Of a stretch of 64,000 bases of DNA, positions 1-9,042 are shown in pieces. The DNA comes from Alphaproteobacteria bacterium (GTDB lineage Bacteria > Pseudomonadota > Alphaproteobacteria > Rhodobacterales > Rhodobacteraceae): contig JAUHYC010000002.1 in assembly GCA_030426685.1 (NCBI GenBank), positions 124,001-188,000 on the forward strand, read 5' to 3'. Position 1 is the stretch's first letter. Each line of letters starts with the position of its first letter. The position numbers and the translations under genes were made by a program. The notes below the pieces were generated by a model. It did not search any database. It was not told the origin of the DNA and saw only the letters and a list, made by a program, of their open reading frames with translations.

Positions 1-291
1 TCCGTCCTGGATCAGCGCGGCAACATGAACCGCGATTTGGCGCTTTTGCTCGGAATGCTGAGCGATCCGACGAAAAAAGCTGGGATCACCCTGAGCACCT
101 GCCAGATAAGCGCCACCATGAACACGTTCGACAGCACCCGAGGATGAAAGCGACTTGATCGTGCGCCGCACGGTTTCTTCGGAGACCCCCAAGGTCTTGG
201 CAAGATCCGAATTTCGGGCGGTCCCGCCAAGACGCCGGAGAACATGAAGCAGTTCCAGCTCGCGGTGGGTGTGCGGCGTGCGGGTCTTCAC
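1..291 (-). CDS. DeoR-family transcriptional regulator, partial (3' end beyond left edge)
   Basis: The minus strand encodes an open frame of 97 residues that runs off the left edge without a stop. The N-terminus carries a DeoR-type winged helix-turn-helix: residues RELELLHVLRR, then LAKTLGVSEETVRRTI, then a wing ending VERVHGGAYL. The following RIAQHSEQKRQIA stretch is the usual start of the sugar-phosphate sensor domain, which is mostly missing here. The GTG at 291 was chosen because GGAG lies six bases upstream; an in-frame GTG at 345 and a TTG at 312 are alternatives. It lies 137 bp downstream of an NAD-dependent dehydrogenase on the same strand, so it may regulate a small sugar-acid catabolic operon. 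The ligand cannot be told from this fragment. Confidence 0.85.
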   Translation of the reverse strand, partial: MKTRTPHTHRELELLHVLRRLGGTARNSDLAKTLGVSEETVRRTIKSLSSSGAVERVHGGAYLAGAQGDPSFFRRIAQHSEQKRQIAVHVAALIQDG

Positions 292-428
292 TGGACGCTC
301 CGTATTTCCCAATTCCGTACGGACAAAGGCACAGAAAGCGGTCACGGATCAAGTCGAAAGCCCCCGTTCCTGCATTTTGATGGTGCAATCCGCGCTCAGG
401 AAAACCCGCCTTTGGTTGATAAAACCGC

Positions 429-1385
429 TCAGGAGGCTGCACGGTTTTGCGGGGTGACCTCATAACCCGGCTCTTCCGGTTCGTCATCCAGCATTTCGGG
501 TGGAAAGCCCGGAGCCCGGATATCCAACCCGGTGGCATCCTCAAGTCGCCTGATGATGTTCGGAGACAGCTCGCGCTCTCCATATCGGGCGATGGCGTCT
601 TCGAATATCCTGATCATCACCGGGTTTATTTCCAGCGGAACTCCGGCCCGGTCCGCGACCTCCTGGAACAGGCCGATATCCTTTTTCACAAGGTCCATTG
701 TGAACGAAATATCGCGGGAGCCGTTCAGGATGACCTGACTTTCGGTTTCATGAACAAAGGAAGTGCCCGACGAGATCTTGATCGCCTCATAGGTTGTTCC
801 CAGATCCATCCCGGCTGCCTTGGCGGTCACCAGAGCTTCGGCGCAGGTGATCAGATTGGCGGTGGCCAGATAGTTGGTCAACACCTTTAGAACAGAGGCC
901 GAGCCCAACTCACCCGTATGCAGAATGCGCCGCCCCATCGTCGTCAGAAACGGAAGGATACGCTCAAAGGTCGCGCGGTCGCAGCCGGCGAAAATTGAAA
1001 TGTTGCCTGTGGCGGCCCGGTGGCACCCGCCGGAAACCGGGCAATCCACCGCCGCGCCACCGCGTTCCACCACCATGGCACCCAAGCGTTTGACCTCGGC
1101 CTCGTCGGTGGTCGACATCTCCATCCATATTTTTCCGGGACCGACTTCGGGCAGCATCTCCTGCATTACCGCATCGGAGGCTGCCGGAGATGGCAGGCAG
1201 GTGATCACGGCCTCACAATCGCGCATCAGTTGCACGGGGCTTTCAGCAGCCTTTGCGCCCTTGGCGACAAATTCGGCCACCAGATCGGAGTTCAGATCGT
1301 GCACCGTCAGATCGATACCGTTGCGCAGCAAGGATCCGGACAGCTTGCCTCCGACATTCCCCAGTCCGATGAAACCTACTTTCAT
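429..1385 (-). CDS. NAD(P)-dependent oxidoreductase, 3-hydroxyisobutyrate dehydrogenase family
   Basis: This 318-residue protein begins with a Rossmann fold (MKVGFIGLGNVGGKL). It carries the family's substrate motif DCPVSGGCHRAATG near residue 120 and the catalytic-lysine region SASVLKVLTNYLATAN near residue 170. The all-helical C-terminal domain is complete, and a charged tail rich in Glu and Pro follows. Such enzymes oxidise beta-hydroxyacids (3-hydroxyisobutyrate, tartronate semialdehyde, L-threonate); the substrate is not determinable here. The ATG at 1385 is preferred over an upstream in-frame start at 1448 because the Rossmann fold starts there and GGGGAGAAG precedes it. The downstream DeoR regulator gene recalls threonate/four-carbon acid-sugar operons, which is only a hypothesis. 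Confidence 0.88.
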   Translation of the reverse strand: MKVGFIGLGNVGGKLSGSLLRNGIDLTVHDLNSDLVAEFVAKGAKAAESPVQLMRDCEAVITCLPSPAASDAVMQEMLPEVGPGKIWMEMSTTDEAEVKRLGAMVVERGGAAVDCPVSGGCHRAATGNISIFAGCDRATFERILPFLTTMGRRILHTGELGSASVLKVLTNYLATANLITCAEALVTAKAAGMDLGTTYEAIKISSGTSFVHETESQVILNGSRDISFTMDLVKKDIGLFQEVADRAGVPLEINPVMIRIFEDAIARYGERELSPNIIRRLEDATGLDIRAPGFPPEMLDDEPEEPGYEVTPQNRAAS

Positions 1386-1455
1386 ATGACGCTTCTCCCC
1401 GTTCGTCGTTAGAACTTCATGCGAGCATGACGCCACCGCTGCCGTCATGCCGCCT

Positions 1456-1480
1456 AGCGACCCCCGCAGGTCGCTTTTTT
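1456..1480 (+). terminator. Intrinsic-terminator-like hairpin upstream of the cobalamin riboswitch
   Basis: A 7-bp stem (AGCGACC at 1456-1462 pairing with GGTCGCT at 1469-1475) with a six-base loop is followed by six T residues on the plus strand. No plus-strand gene ends here, so it may insulate the cobalamin operon from upstream read-through. In the other direction it would form a hairpin in the leader of the dehydrogenase gene, without a T-tract. Confidence 0.55.
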
Positions 1481-1511
1481 GCTCCGTAGATCACAGTTCT
1501 GCGCGACTCGC

Positions 1512-1541
1512 TTGACAAGCAGCCCAGCCGTGCCGCATGAG
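1512..1541 (+). promoter_or_regulatory. Candidate promoter of the cobalamin operon
   Basis: A perfect TTGACA -35 hexamer lies at 1512-1517. At 17 bp spacing the -10 position holds a poor match (GCATGA, 1535-1540), so initiation would fall at about 1546-1548, just ahead of the riboswitch. The -35 match and its position support the call; the weak -10 lowers confidence. Confidence 0.45.
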
Positions 1542-1548
1542 CCATGCG

Positions 1549-1745
1549 TTGGTGTCTGCAATAGCAGATGAAAAGGGAATGCGTCAGCGGGTTTTCCGTC
1601 AAACGCAGCCGCCCCCGCGACCGTGACCGGAGAGGGTGCCCAAAGCCACTGGCCTATGGCCGGGAAGGCGGGACATCCGACAGGGCAAACGCCCTGACAT
1701 CCGCAAGCCGGGAGACCTGCCAACGAACGAAGATGAAACCGGGCG
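1549..1745 (+). promoter_or_regulatory. Cobalamin riboswitch controlling the cob operon
   Basis: The segment opens with TTGGTGTCTGCA and has the conserved GATGAAAAGGGAA-type element near 1567, the core GCCGCCCCCGCGACCGTGA near 1608 and the B12 box AGCCGGGAGACCTGCC at 1706-1721. These come in the order of the adenosylcobalamin-binding aptamer. It is followed by the DUF1636/cobW/cobN operon, so cobalamin should repress its own synthesis. Downstream, CCCCC at 1800-1804 can pair with GGGGGG at 1818-1823 next to the start codon at 1833, which suggests control of translation initiation rather than a classical terminator. That mechanism is inferred. Confidence 0.93.
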
Positions 1746-1832
1746 GGGTGTTCCGGTGTCGGGTCCATGCCGCAATGCGTGGCCCGCATGAAACCCCGTC
1801 CCCCACGAAGAGGATTTGGGGGGATGAGAGAC

Positions 1833-2213
1833 ATGACCGTGACCGCACCGGTCGAACTGCTGGTCTGCACCACTTGCCGCCGCGGCTTGCCCGTCGAAGA
1901 TGATGCACAACGTCCCGGTGCATTGCTGCACAAGGCATTGGAACAAGCAGACTTGCCCGAGGGCATCACGCTCATACCAGTCGAATGCCTGTCGAATTGC
2001 GATGAAGGTTGTTCGATCGTATTGCGTGGCGGCCCATCCCGCTGGACCTTTGTCTATGAACATCTCAACGAAAACGACCACGTCGACATGATTGTCGAAG
2101 GTGCCACCAAATACCTTGAGACCGAGGACGGTCTGGTCAAATGGCGCGAGCGCCCCGAACATTTCCGCAAAAACTGTGCGGCCCGCATTCCCCCGATTGG
2201 AGCCCTGAAATGA
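1833..2213 (+). CDS. DUF1636 protein, putative metal-binding (2Fe-2S ferredoxin-like) head of the cob operon
   Basis: The protein has 126 residues and belongs to DUF1636, a family usually found beside cobalamin genes. An N-terminal CTTCRRG pair of cysteines and a later CLSNCDEGC cluster resemble the cysteine spacing of thioredoxin-like 2Fe-2S ferredoxins, so metal or cluster binding is likely. The ATG at 1833 was chosen; an in-frame ATG at 1824 sits directly against the G-run and has no ribosome-binding spacing. Its stop overlaps the cobW start (ATGA), so the two are translationally coupled. A cobalt-delivery or redox role in CobN/CobG function is inference; no enzyme activity is known to me for the family. 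A paralogue lies at 17354-17722. Confidence 0.85.
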   Translation: MTVTAPVELLVCTTCRRGLPVEDDAQRPGALLHKALEQADLPEGITLIPVECLSNCDEGCSIVLRGGPSRWTFVYEHLNENDHVDMIVEGATKYLETEDGLVKWRERPEHFRKNCAARIPPIGALK

Positions 2214-3265
2214 GCAATCTTGAGAAACTCCCCGTCACCGTGATCACCGGCTTTCTGGGCTCGGGCAAGACCACGTTGGTGCGCCATTTGATGCAGAACC
2301 CGCAGGGCAAGCGTCTGGCCGTTGTGGTCAACGAGTTCGGCGATGTTGGTGTCGATGGCGACATCCTGAAATCCTGCGCCATCCCGGATTGTCCGGCAGA
2401 AAACATCATGGAACTGGCCAACGGCTGCATCTGCTGCACCGTGGCCGATGATTTCATTCCGACCATCGAGGCTCTGATGGCGCTGGAACCGCGCCCCGAT
2501 CACATCCTGATCGAAACCTCTGGCCTCGCCCTGCCCAAACCACTGCTGAAGGCGTTCGACTGGCCCGATATCCGGTCCAAGATCACCGTCGATGGCGTGA
2601 TCGCTCTGGCCGATGCCGAAGCCGTCGCCGCCGGTCGTTTCGCGCCGAATGTCGAGGCGGTGGACGCCCAACGCATGGCCGACGATTCCATTGACCACGA
2701 AACACCCCTGTCCGAGGTGTTCGAGGATCAGATCTCCTGCGCCGATATCATCCTGCTGACCAAGCCCGATCTGGCCGGTCCCGAAGGCGTCGCCAAAGCG
2801 CGAGAGATCATCGCCGCCGAAGCTCCGCGCCCGCTCCCCGTGGTTGAGGTTGCGGAAGGGGCCGTTGATGTGCGTGTCGTTCTGGGCCTTGAAGCCGCAG
2901 CCGAAGATGACATGGACGCGCGCCCGTCACATCACGACGGCCATCACGATCATGAGCATGACGATTTCGAAAGTATCATCGTCGAGTTACCGGAACAAAC
3001 CGATCCACTCGATCTGGTTGCCAAGATCGAACGTCTAGCCAAGGAACTGAACATCCTGCGCGTCAAAGGCTATGCGGCTGTTCAGGGCAAACCAATGCGT
3101 CTGTTGGTGCAGGCCGTTGGAGCGCGGGTTCGCCACCAATACGACCGTCCATGGGGGCCCGGCGAAGACCGCCGCTCGCGTCTGGTGGTCATTGCCGAGC
3201 ATGACGATATCAAAGAGGCCGAAATCCGCGATATCCTCGTGGGTATGCGTGAGGCCGCCGAGTAA
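2210..3265 (+). CDS. cobW: CobW, GTP-dependent cobalt metallochaperone-type protein
   Basis: The protein has 351 residues of the COG0523 G3E GTPase family. The Walker A motif GFLGSGKT is at residues 14-21, the metal-binding CICC at 73-76, and a TKPD guanine-specificity motif follows near residue 190. A histidine-rich linker (HHDGHHDHEHDD, near residue 245) precedes the CobW C-terminal domain. CobW is thought to load cobalt for cobaltochelatase; the neighbouring cobN fits this. The start overlaps the stop of the DUF1636 gene, and the stop is 5 bp before the cobN start. Confidence 0.96.
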   Translation: MSNLEKLPVTVITGFLGSGKTTLVRHLMQNPQGKRLAVVVNEFGDVGVDGDILKSCAIPDCPAENIMELANGCICCTVADDFIPTIEALMALEPRPDHILIETSGLALPKPLLKAFDWPDIRSKITVDGVIALADAEAVAAGRFAPNVEAVDAQRMADDSIDHETPLSEVFEDQISCADIILLTKPDLAGPEGVAKAREIIAAEAPRPLPVVEVAEGAVDVRVVLGLEAAAEDDMDARPSHHDGHHDHEHDDFESIIVELPEQTDPLDLVAKIERLAKELNILRVKGYAAVQGKPMRLLVQAVGARVRHQYDRPWGPGEDRRSRLVVIAEHDDIKEAEIRDILVGMREAAE

Positions 3266-3270
3266 GACCC

Positions 3271-6200
3271 ATGCACGTCGTCTTCCGCGAAAGCCACGGG
3301 CTCGAGGAAACCGAGACCCCGACCGATCTGGGCCAGAGCCCAGCGGATCTGGTGGTGCTGTCATTCTCTGACAGCGACCTCGGTGCTTTCGCGGCGGGCT
3401 GGCATCGCGGTGGCGGGCCAGAGGGTCGGATGCCGACCCTGCGGCTGGCCAATCTGACGGCGTTGAAACACCCCCTGTCCGTCGACACCTATGTCGAGCA
3501 GACGCTGGCGGGCGCCAAGGGCATCCTGATCCGCCTGATTGGCGGGGTGCCATATTGGTCCTACGGGCTGCAACAGGTTCTGGCGCTGGCGCAGGCCAAG
3601 GGGATTGCGCTGGCGGTCCTGCCCGCCGATGGTCGTGAGGATACGCGGCTGGATGAGTATTCCACCCTGCCCGTCTCAACCCTGCGGCGGCTGGCTCATC
3701 TGTGCGACACCGGCGGCGAAGTCGCGGCACAGGCGGCGCTGGCACAGATGGCGCTGGCGGCGGGGCTGTATGCCGGGCCGGTGATGGGGGCCAAAACGCT
3801 GCCCGACTGCGGCGCTTGGTGCCCGGACCGCGGCGTGATCCCGGCAGAGGCCGCGTTCGAAGGCGACGCGAAACGCATTCTCGTCACCTTCTACCGCGCC
3901 TATCTGACCTCGGCTGATACTGCCCCGATCGCGGCCCTGATCCGCAGCTTGCGGGGCCGTGGGCTGGACGCGGTTGGGCTGTTTGCACCGTCGTTGAAAG
4001 CGCCAGCCGCTGCCGGCTGGCTGCGTGACCAGGTCGTGGCGCTGGCCCCATCCGCCATCATCAACGCCACCTCCTTCTCGGGCAAAGGCGCGTCGGGCAC
4101 GTCACCTCTGGACGCGGTGAATGTGCCCGTGTTTCAGGTCGCCCTCGCCACCTCGCGCCGCAAGGCGTGGGCCGAGGCCGAACGCGGCCTGTCCCCAGCA
4201 GACCTCGCCATGCATGTGGTCCTGCCCGAAGTGGATGGGCGTATCAACGCAGGCATCATATCTTTCAAAGAGCCGGGCAAGCGCGATCCACATCTTGAAT
4301 ACTCCCGCTTCGCTCACCGGGCTGAGCCAGAACGGATCGAGGCCATCATCGACCGTGTCACCGGCTGGCTGAACCTGAGTGAAAAGCCCAAGGCGGATCA
4401 GATCCCGGCCCTGGTGCTGTCCACGTACCCCGGCAAGGACTGGCAGATGGCTCATGCGGTGGGTCTCGATGCGCTGGCCTCGGCTGAGGCAATGCTGACC
4501 GATCTTCAAGGCGAAGGTTACGACACAGCACCCGCCGAACCGATCGCCGAGACATTGCTGGACGCTCGGATTTCCTGGCCGCTCGAGGACTATCAGCTTG
4601 CGTTGGCGGATTTGTCGGAACACCTACGCGAAGACCTCGCAACCGTTTGGGGCAATCCTGAAGACGACCCAGCATGCGCGGACGGCGCATTCCATTTCAC
4701 GGCCCTGCGCCGTGGCAAAGCACTGGTCGCACTGCAGCCCGAACGCGGCACCCCCGAACTACGCGACGATGATTATCACGACCTGTCTCGCACTCCGCGC
4801 CATGGTTATGTTGCGTTTTATCTGTGGCTGCGCAAAGGGCTTGACGCGGATGCGCTGATCCATATCGGCGCGCATGGCACGCTGGAATGGCTGCCCGGAA
4901 AATCCGTCGCCTTGTCCGCCGATTGCTGGCCCGAGGCATTGATCCGCGGTCTACCCGTGATCTACCCCTTCATCGTCAACGATCCCGGCGAGGCCGCACA
5001 AGCCAAGCGTCGGATCGGGGCAGTCACACTGGGTCACATCCCGCCCGCGCTGAAAGAAAGCGGCACGCCAGACCGCATGGTACGGCTGGAATCGCTGTTG
5101 GACGAATTCTCGAACGCTGACGGTCTAGACCCCAAGCGCCGCGACCGTCTGCAGGAAGACATCCGCGACGAAGCACAAGCCATCGGGCTGGAGAGCGACC
5201 TCGGCCTCGATCAGGCCACCTGCACCGCCGAGGCGATCACTCGTATCGACCGTTTCGTCTGCGACATCAAGGAAAGCCAGTTCGGCGACGGACTGCACAT
5301 CTTTGGCCGCGTGCCCGAGGTCACGGGCAATTTCAACGCTACCCCTTCGGCTCATGCCGAACGCAATGCACTGATCGATGCGCTGGTAGGAAAACGGATC
5401 GATGCCGGGCCGTCCGGCTCCCCCTATCGCGGGCGCTCGGATGTGCTGCCGACAGGGCGAAACCTCTATACCACGGATCCGCGCTCGGTGCCGACCCGCG
5501 CGGCCTATACCCAAGGCGTAAGACTGGCCGAGGAACTGGTTCGGCGGCATCTGCAAGAGGAGGGCGATTACCCCAAGGGCTTGATCGTCGATCTTTGGGG
5601 GTCGGCGACCATGCGCACAGCGGGCGAGGAATTCGCCATGGCGCTGCACCTGTTGGGCGTGAAGCCGGTCTGGGACAAAGGATCCGAACGCGTCTCGGGC
5701 ATCGAGGTGCTGCCGATCACCGACCTCAGCCGCCCGCGTCTGGACGTGACCCTTCGCGTATCAGGCCTGTTCCGCGACGTGTTCCCGACGCTTTCGACGC
5801 TGTTTGGTCAAGCGGTACGGGCACTGTCCGCGCGCGATGAGGCGCCGGATTGGAACCCCTATGCCGGTCAGGAACCTGCGTCACGTGTCTATGGCCCTGC
5901 CCCCGGTAGCTATGGGCTGAACATGACCCACCTGTCCGAGACCTATACGGACGAGGCGCGTATTCAGGCCGGTGAGGCGTGGCTGGATGCCAGTTCCTTC
6001 GCGCTGGAAGGCGAGCATGTCGCGCAGGACATGGACGGGATCACCCAGCGCGTCGCCAATGCTGACAGCTTCGTGCACCTGCAGGATCTGACCGAGACCG
6101 ACCTTCTGCTGGCCAACGATTACGCCACGCACGAGGCCGGGTTTGCCGCCGCCAAAAAGATCACCGGCGGTACGGCACAGCTCTACCATTTGGACAACAC

Positions 6201-6564
6201 CAACCCGGAAAACCCGCGCGCCCGCACGCTGCCCGAAGAGATCAGCCGCGTTGTACACGCCCGCGCCGCCAACCCCGGCTGGATCGCGGGGATGCAGCGG
6301 CACGGCTTCCGGGGCGCTGCGGAAATCGCGGCAACGCTGGACCACATGGCCTCATTCGCGCATTTGTCCGGCACGGTGGCGCCGCATCTGTTCGACCTGT
6401 ACCACGATGCAACCCTTGGTAACGCTGAGGTCGACACCTTCCTGCAAGAGGCCAATCCGCAGGCCCATCAGGCCCTACAGGATCGGTTCCGCGCGTTGCT
6501 GGATGCTGGCCTATGGCATACCCGCCGGAACTCGATCCGAGCCGATCTGGAGGGGACGGGATGA
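3271..6564 (+). CDS. cobN: Cobaltochelatase large subunit CobN
   Basis: At 1097 residues this is the CobN/magnesium-chelatase-H family subunit that, with CobS and CobT, inserts Co2+ into hydrogenobyrinic acid a,c-diamide using ATP. The family signature IHIGAHGTLEWLPGK is at about residues 530-544, and the long C-terminal domain with TGNFNATPSAHAERNAL and MTHLSETYTDEARIQAGEAW is complete. It is at the short end for the family compared with the Pseudomonas denitrificans protein. CobS and CobT are not in the window. The ATG overlaps nothing and follows cobW by 5 bp; the stop overlaps the cobG start. Confidence 0.97.
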   Translation: MHVVFRESHGLEETETPTDLGQSPADLVVLSFSDSDLGAFAAGWHRGGGPEGRMPTLRLANLTALKHPLSVDTYVEQTLAGAKGILIRLIGGVPYWSYGLQQVLALAQAKGIALAVLPADGREDTRLDEYSTLPVSTLRRLAHLCDTGGEVAAQAALAQMALAAGLYAGPVMGAKTLPDCGAWCPDRGVIPAEAAFEGDAKRILVTFYRAYLTSADTAPIAALIRSLRGRGLDAVGLFAPSLKAPAAAGWLRDQVVALAPSAIINATSFSGKGASGTSPLDAVNVPVFQVALATSRRKAWAEAERGLSPADLAMHVVLPEVDGRINAGIISFKEPGKRDPHLEYSRFAHRAEPERIEAIIDRVTGWLNLSEKPKADQIPALVLSTYPGKDWQMAHAVGLDALASAEAMLTDLQGEGYDTAPAEPIAETLLDARISWPLEDYQLALADLSEHLREDLATVWGNPEDDPACADGAFHFTALRRGKALVALQPERGTPELRDDDYHDLSRTPRHGYVAFYLWLRKGLDADALIHIGAHGTLEWLPGKSVALSADCWPEALIRGLPVIYPFIVNDPGEAAQAKRRIGAVTLGHIPPALKESGTPDRMVRLESLLDEFSNADGLDPKRRDRLQEDIRDEAQAIGLESDLGLDQATCTAEAITRIDRFVCDIKESQFGDGLHIFGRVPEVTGNFNATPSAHAERNALIDALVGKRIDAGPSGSPYRGRSDVLPTGRNLYTTDPRSVPTRAAYTQGVRLAEELVRRHLQEEGDYPKGLIVDLWGSATMRTAGEEFAMALHLLGVKPVWDKGSERVSGIEVLPITDLSRPRLDVTLRVSGLFRDVFPTLSTLFGQAVRALSARDEAPDWNPYAGQEPASRVYGPAPGSYGLNMTHLSETYTDEARIQAGEAWLDASSFALEGEHVAQDMDGITQRVANADSFVHLQDLTETDLLLANDYATHEAGFAAAKKITGGTAQLYHLDNTNPENPRARTLPEEISRVVHARAANPGWIAGMQRHGFRGAAEIAATLDHMASFAHLSGTVAPHLFDLYHDATLGNAEVDTFLQEANPQAHQALQDRFRALLDAGLWHTRRNSIRADLEGTG

Positions 6565-7688
6565 GCGCCCCGGTCGTTCAAGGCTGGTGCCCCGGCGCGC
6601 ATCGTCCGATGATGTCTGGGGATGGTCTGGTCGTGCGGGTGCGCCCTCGGCTGGCGCGTCTGGATGCCCAACAGGCGCTGGGTCTGTGCGAATTGGCAGA
6701 ACGGTTTGGTAATGGCACCATAGACCTGACCAATCGCGCCAACCTTCAGTTGCGCGGCGTTCAGGAAGCCGACCATCAATCCCTATTGGCCGAGCTTTCC
6801 GCGTTGAACCTGTTGGACGCCGAACCCGGCATCGAGGTGCGGCGCAACATTCTGGTCTCACCGCTCTATCAGGCGGGTGACCTGACCGCCCGGCTTACGC
6901 AGGAACTGATCGATCGGCTGGCAGAACTGCCCGCCCTGCCCGCCAAGTTTGGTTTTGCCGTCGATACTGGCCCCGAGCGCCTTCTGGCGGCAGATTCGGC
7001 GGATATTCGATTGGAGACCAGCCCCGATGGTCTGATCCTGCGCGCTGATGGAGCTGAAACAGGACGGCCAGTAACCGAGGATGAAGCCGTCGACAAACTG
7101 ATCGCGTTGGCGCGGTGGTTTGCCGGAAACCATACAACTGCGACCCGTCGCATGGCGCGCACGGTTGCGGCGACAGACCTGCCACGGGACTGGCTTGGCG
7201 CTGCGCCTGGCCCCGTTGGCGACCCGCTTATGCCCGGCCCCTGCGCGTTGGGCGTTTTCTATGGCGCTGCCTTTGGGCAATTGCCGGGGCGAAAACTCCG
7301 CGACCTGATTGAATCCAGCGGTGCGTCGGCCTTGCGCGTCACTCCGTGGCGGCTGATCCTGTTGGAAGCCGGTGTGGCGCTATCTACCTCGGACTTCGTC
7401 ACCGATGGTACTGACCCGCTGATGACCACCGACGCCTGCCCCGGGGCACCATTCTGTCCTCAGGCACAGGCCGAGACCCGCGATGTTGCACGCGCGCTGG
7501 CCCCGCACATCTCCGGCAGCCTGCATGTTTCGGGGTGCGCCAAGGGATGCGCACGCATGGGACCTGCCGAAGTTACCCTGATCGGTGACAACGGGCGATT
7601 TGATCTTGTCAAACAGGGCCGCGCGGGGGATGAGCCTTGCCAACGCGGCCTGACCAAAGAAACACTCATGACCATGGACTTCACCTGA
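6561..7688 (+). CDS. cobG: Precorrin-3B synthase CobG
   Basis: The protein has 375 residues and the nitrite/sulfite reductase fold. Two ferredoxin-like half domains are present, and cysteines at about 293, 299, 326 and 330 (CPGAPFC and CAKGC) form the siroheme/4Fe-4S ligand set. CobG uses O2 to convert precorrin-3A into precorrin-3B, which defines the aerobic pathway. The start at 6561 overlaps the cobN stop (ATGA); an upstream in-frame start at 6513 lies inside cobN and would add non-family residues. The next gene, cobH, overlaps its stop by one base. Confidence 0.95.
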   Translation: MSAPVVQGWCPGAHRPMMSGDGLVVRVRPRLARLDAQQALGLCELAERFGNGTIDLTNRANLQLRGVQEADHQSLLAELSALNLLDAEPGIEVRRNILVSPLYQAGDLTARLTQELIDRLAELPALPAKFGFAVDTGPERLLAADSADIRLETSPDGLILRADGAETGRPVTEDEAVDKLIALARWFAGNHTTATRRMARTVAATDLPRDWLGAAPGPVGDPLMPGPCALGVFYGAAFGQLPGRKLRDLIESSGASALRVTPWRLILLEAGVALSTSDFVTDGTDPLMTTDACPGAPFCPQAQAETRDVARALAPHISGSLHVSGCAKGCARMGPAEVTLIGDNGRFDLVKQGRAGDEPCQRGLTKETLMTMDFT

Positions 7689-8317
7689 TGCCCTATGAAT
7701 ACGAAACCGATGGCGCGGCGATCTACAAAGAAAGCTTTGCCACCATCCGGTCCGAAGCCGATCTCTCCCGCTTTGACGCTGACGAAGAGCAGGTTGCGGT
7801 CCGCATGATCCACGCCGCCGGTATGGTTGGACTGGAAGAGTTCGTTCATTTCTCACCGGGTTTTGTGCAGGCTGCCCGCAACGCGCTGGAAGGTGGCTCG
7901 CCGATCCTGTGTGACGCGCGCATGGTCAGCGAAGGCGTGACCCGTTTTCGCCTGCCCGCCAATAACGAAGTGATCTGCACCCTGCACGACGAACGCGTGC
8001 GCCCGTTGGCTGCCGAGATGAACAACACCCGGTCCGCCGCCGCGTTGGAACTGTGGCGCCCGCATCTGGAGGGTGCTCTGGTGGCGATCGGCAACGCACC
8101 TACCGCGCTGTTCCACTTGCTTAATATGCTGGAAGACCCTGAGTGCCCGCGTCCCGCCGCCATCATCGGCTGCCCCGTGGGCTTTGTAGGTGCCGTCGAA
8201 TCCAAGGACGCTCTGTGGGAGGCACAGCCCGTACCATCCTGTATTGTCAAAGGCCGTCTGGGCGGTAGTGCGATCACGGTCGCCGCCGTCAACGCCATCG
8301 CGAGCCGCGCGGAATGA
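7688..8317 (+). CDS. cobH: Precorrin-8X methylmutase CobH
   Basis: The 209-residue enzyme moves the C-11 methyl of precorrin-8X to C-12, giving hydrogenobyrinic acid. The catalytic histidine is in MIHAAGMV at residue 42, equivalent to the family's active-site His. Other conserved segments are ILCDARMVSEGV, AIGNAPTALFHLL and IGCPVGFVGAVESK. The start was placed at 7688, in a TGATG junction with cobG; the longer frame from 7637 extends into cobG. It overlaps cobI by 4 bp. Confidence 0.97.
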   Translation: MPYEYETDGAAIYKESFATIRSEADLSRFDADEEQVAVRMIHAAGMVGLEEFVHFSPGFVQAARNALEGGSPILCDARMVSEGVTRFRLPANNEVICTLHDERVRPLAAEMNNTRSAAALELWRPHLEGALVAIGNAPTALFHLLNMLEDPECPRPAAIIGCPVGFVGAVESKDALWEAQPVPSCIVKGRLGGSAITVAAVNAIASRAE

Positions 8318-9042
8318 GCGGCGGTAAGATATATGGTCTGGGCCTCGGCCCTGGCGATCCGGACCTGATGAGTGTCCGGGCGGACCGGCTGCTGCGCAAT
8401 GCGCGCCATGTGGCGTTCTTCCGCAAGCCCGGCCGCAGCGGCCAGGCCCGCAAGATCGTCAATGGGATGATCCCCGGTGACGCGGTCGAGTTTCCTATGG
8501 AATATCCTGTCACCACAGAGATCCCGGTGACCGATCCCCGCTACAACGAACTGCTGTCCGCCTTCTACAAGGACTGCGCTGCACATCTGAAAGGCTTGTC
8601 GGATCAGGGCGAGGATGTCGTGGTCCTTTGCGAAGGTGATCCGTTTTTCTATGGCTCTTTCATGCATCTTTACAGCCGCTTGCGTGACAATGCTGATGTA
8701 GAGGTCGTTCCGGCAATTACCGGCATGTCCGGCGCCTGGACTGCCACCGGCGACCCGATCACTTGGGGTGATGACGTCCTGACCGTGTTGGTCGGCACGC
8801 TGCCCGAAGAAACACTGACCGAGCGCATGGCACAGACCGATGCGCTGGTGGTGATGAAGATCGGACGCAACATCGACAAAGTGAAACGGTCGCTGAAAGC
8901 GGCGGGGTTGTATGACCGCGCGTGGATCGTGGAATTCGCGCAGATGCCCAACCAGACTGTGACGAAGCTGTCCGAGGCTTGCACGAAGATCACTCCCTAT
9001 TTTTCGATCATTATCGTCCACGGGCAAGGTCGGCGGCCATGA
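8314..9042 (+). CDS. cobI: Precorrin-2 C20-methyltransferase CobI
   Basis: The 242-residue protein is a tetrapyrrole methylase with the N-terminal GLGLGPGDPDLMSVRA glycine-rich loop. The S-adenosylmethionine-binding segment is VVLCEGDPFFYGSFMHL and a VVPAITGMSGAW strand follows. It transfers a methyl group to C-20 of precorrin-2, giving precorrin-3A. It overlaps cobH upstream and cobJ downstream by 4 bp each. Confidence 0.96.
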   Translation: MSGGKIYGLGLGPGDPDLMSVRADRLLRNARHVAFFRKPGRSGQARKIVNGMIPGDAVEFPMEYPVTTEIPVTDPRYNELLSAFYKDCAAHLKGLSDQGEDVVVLCEGDPFFYGSFMHLYSRLRDNADVEVVPAITGMSGAWTATGDPITWGDDVLTVLVGTLPEETLTERMAQTDALVVMKIGRNIDKVKRSLKAAGLYDRAWIVEFAQMPNQTVTKLSEACTKITPYFSIIIVHGQGRRP

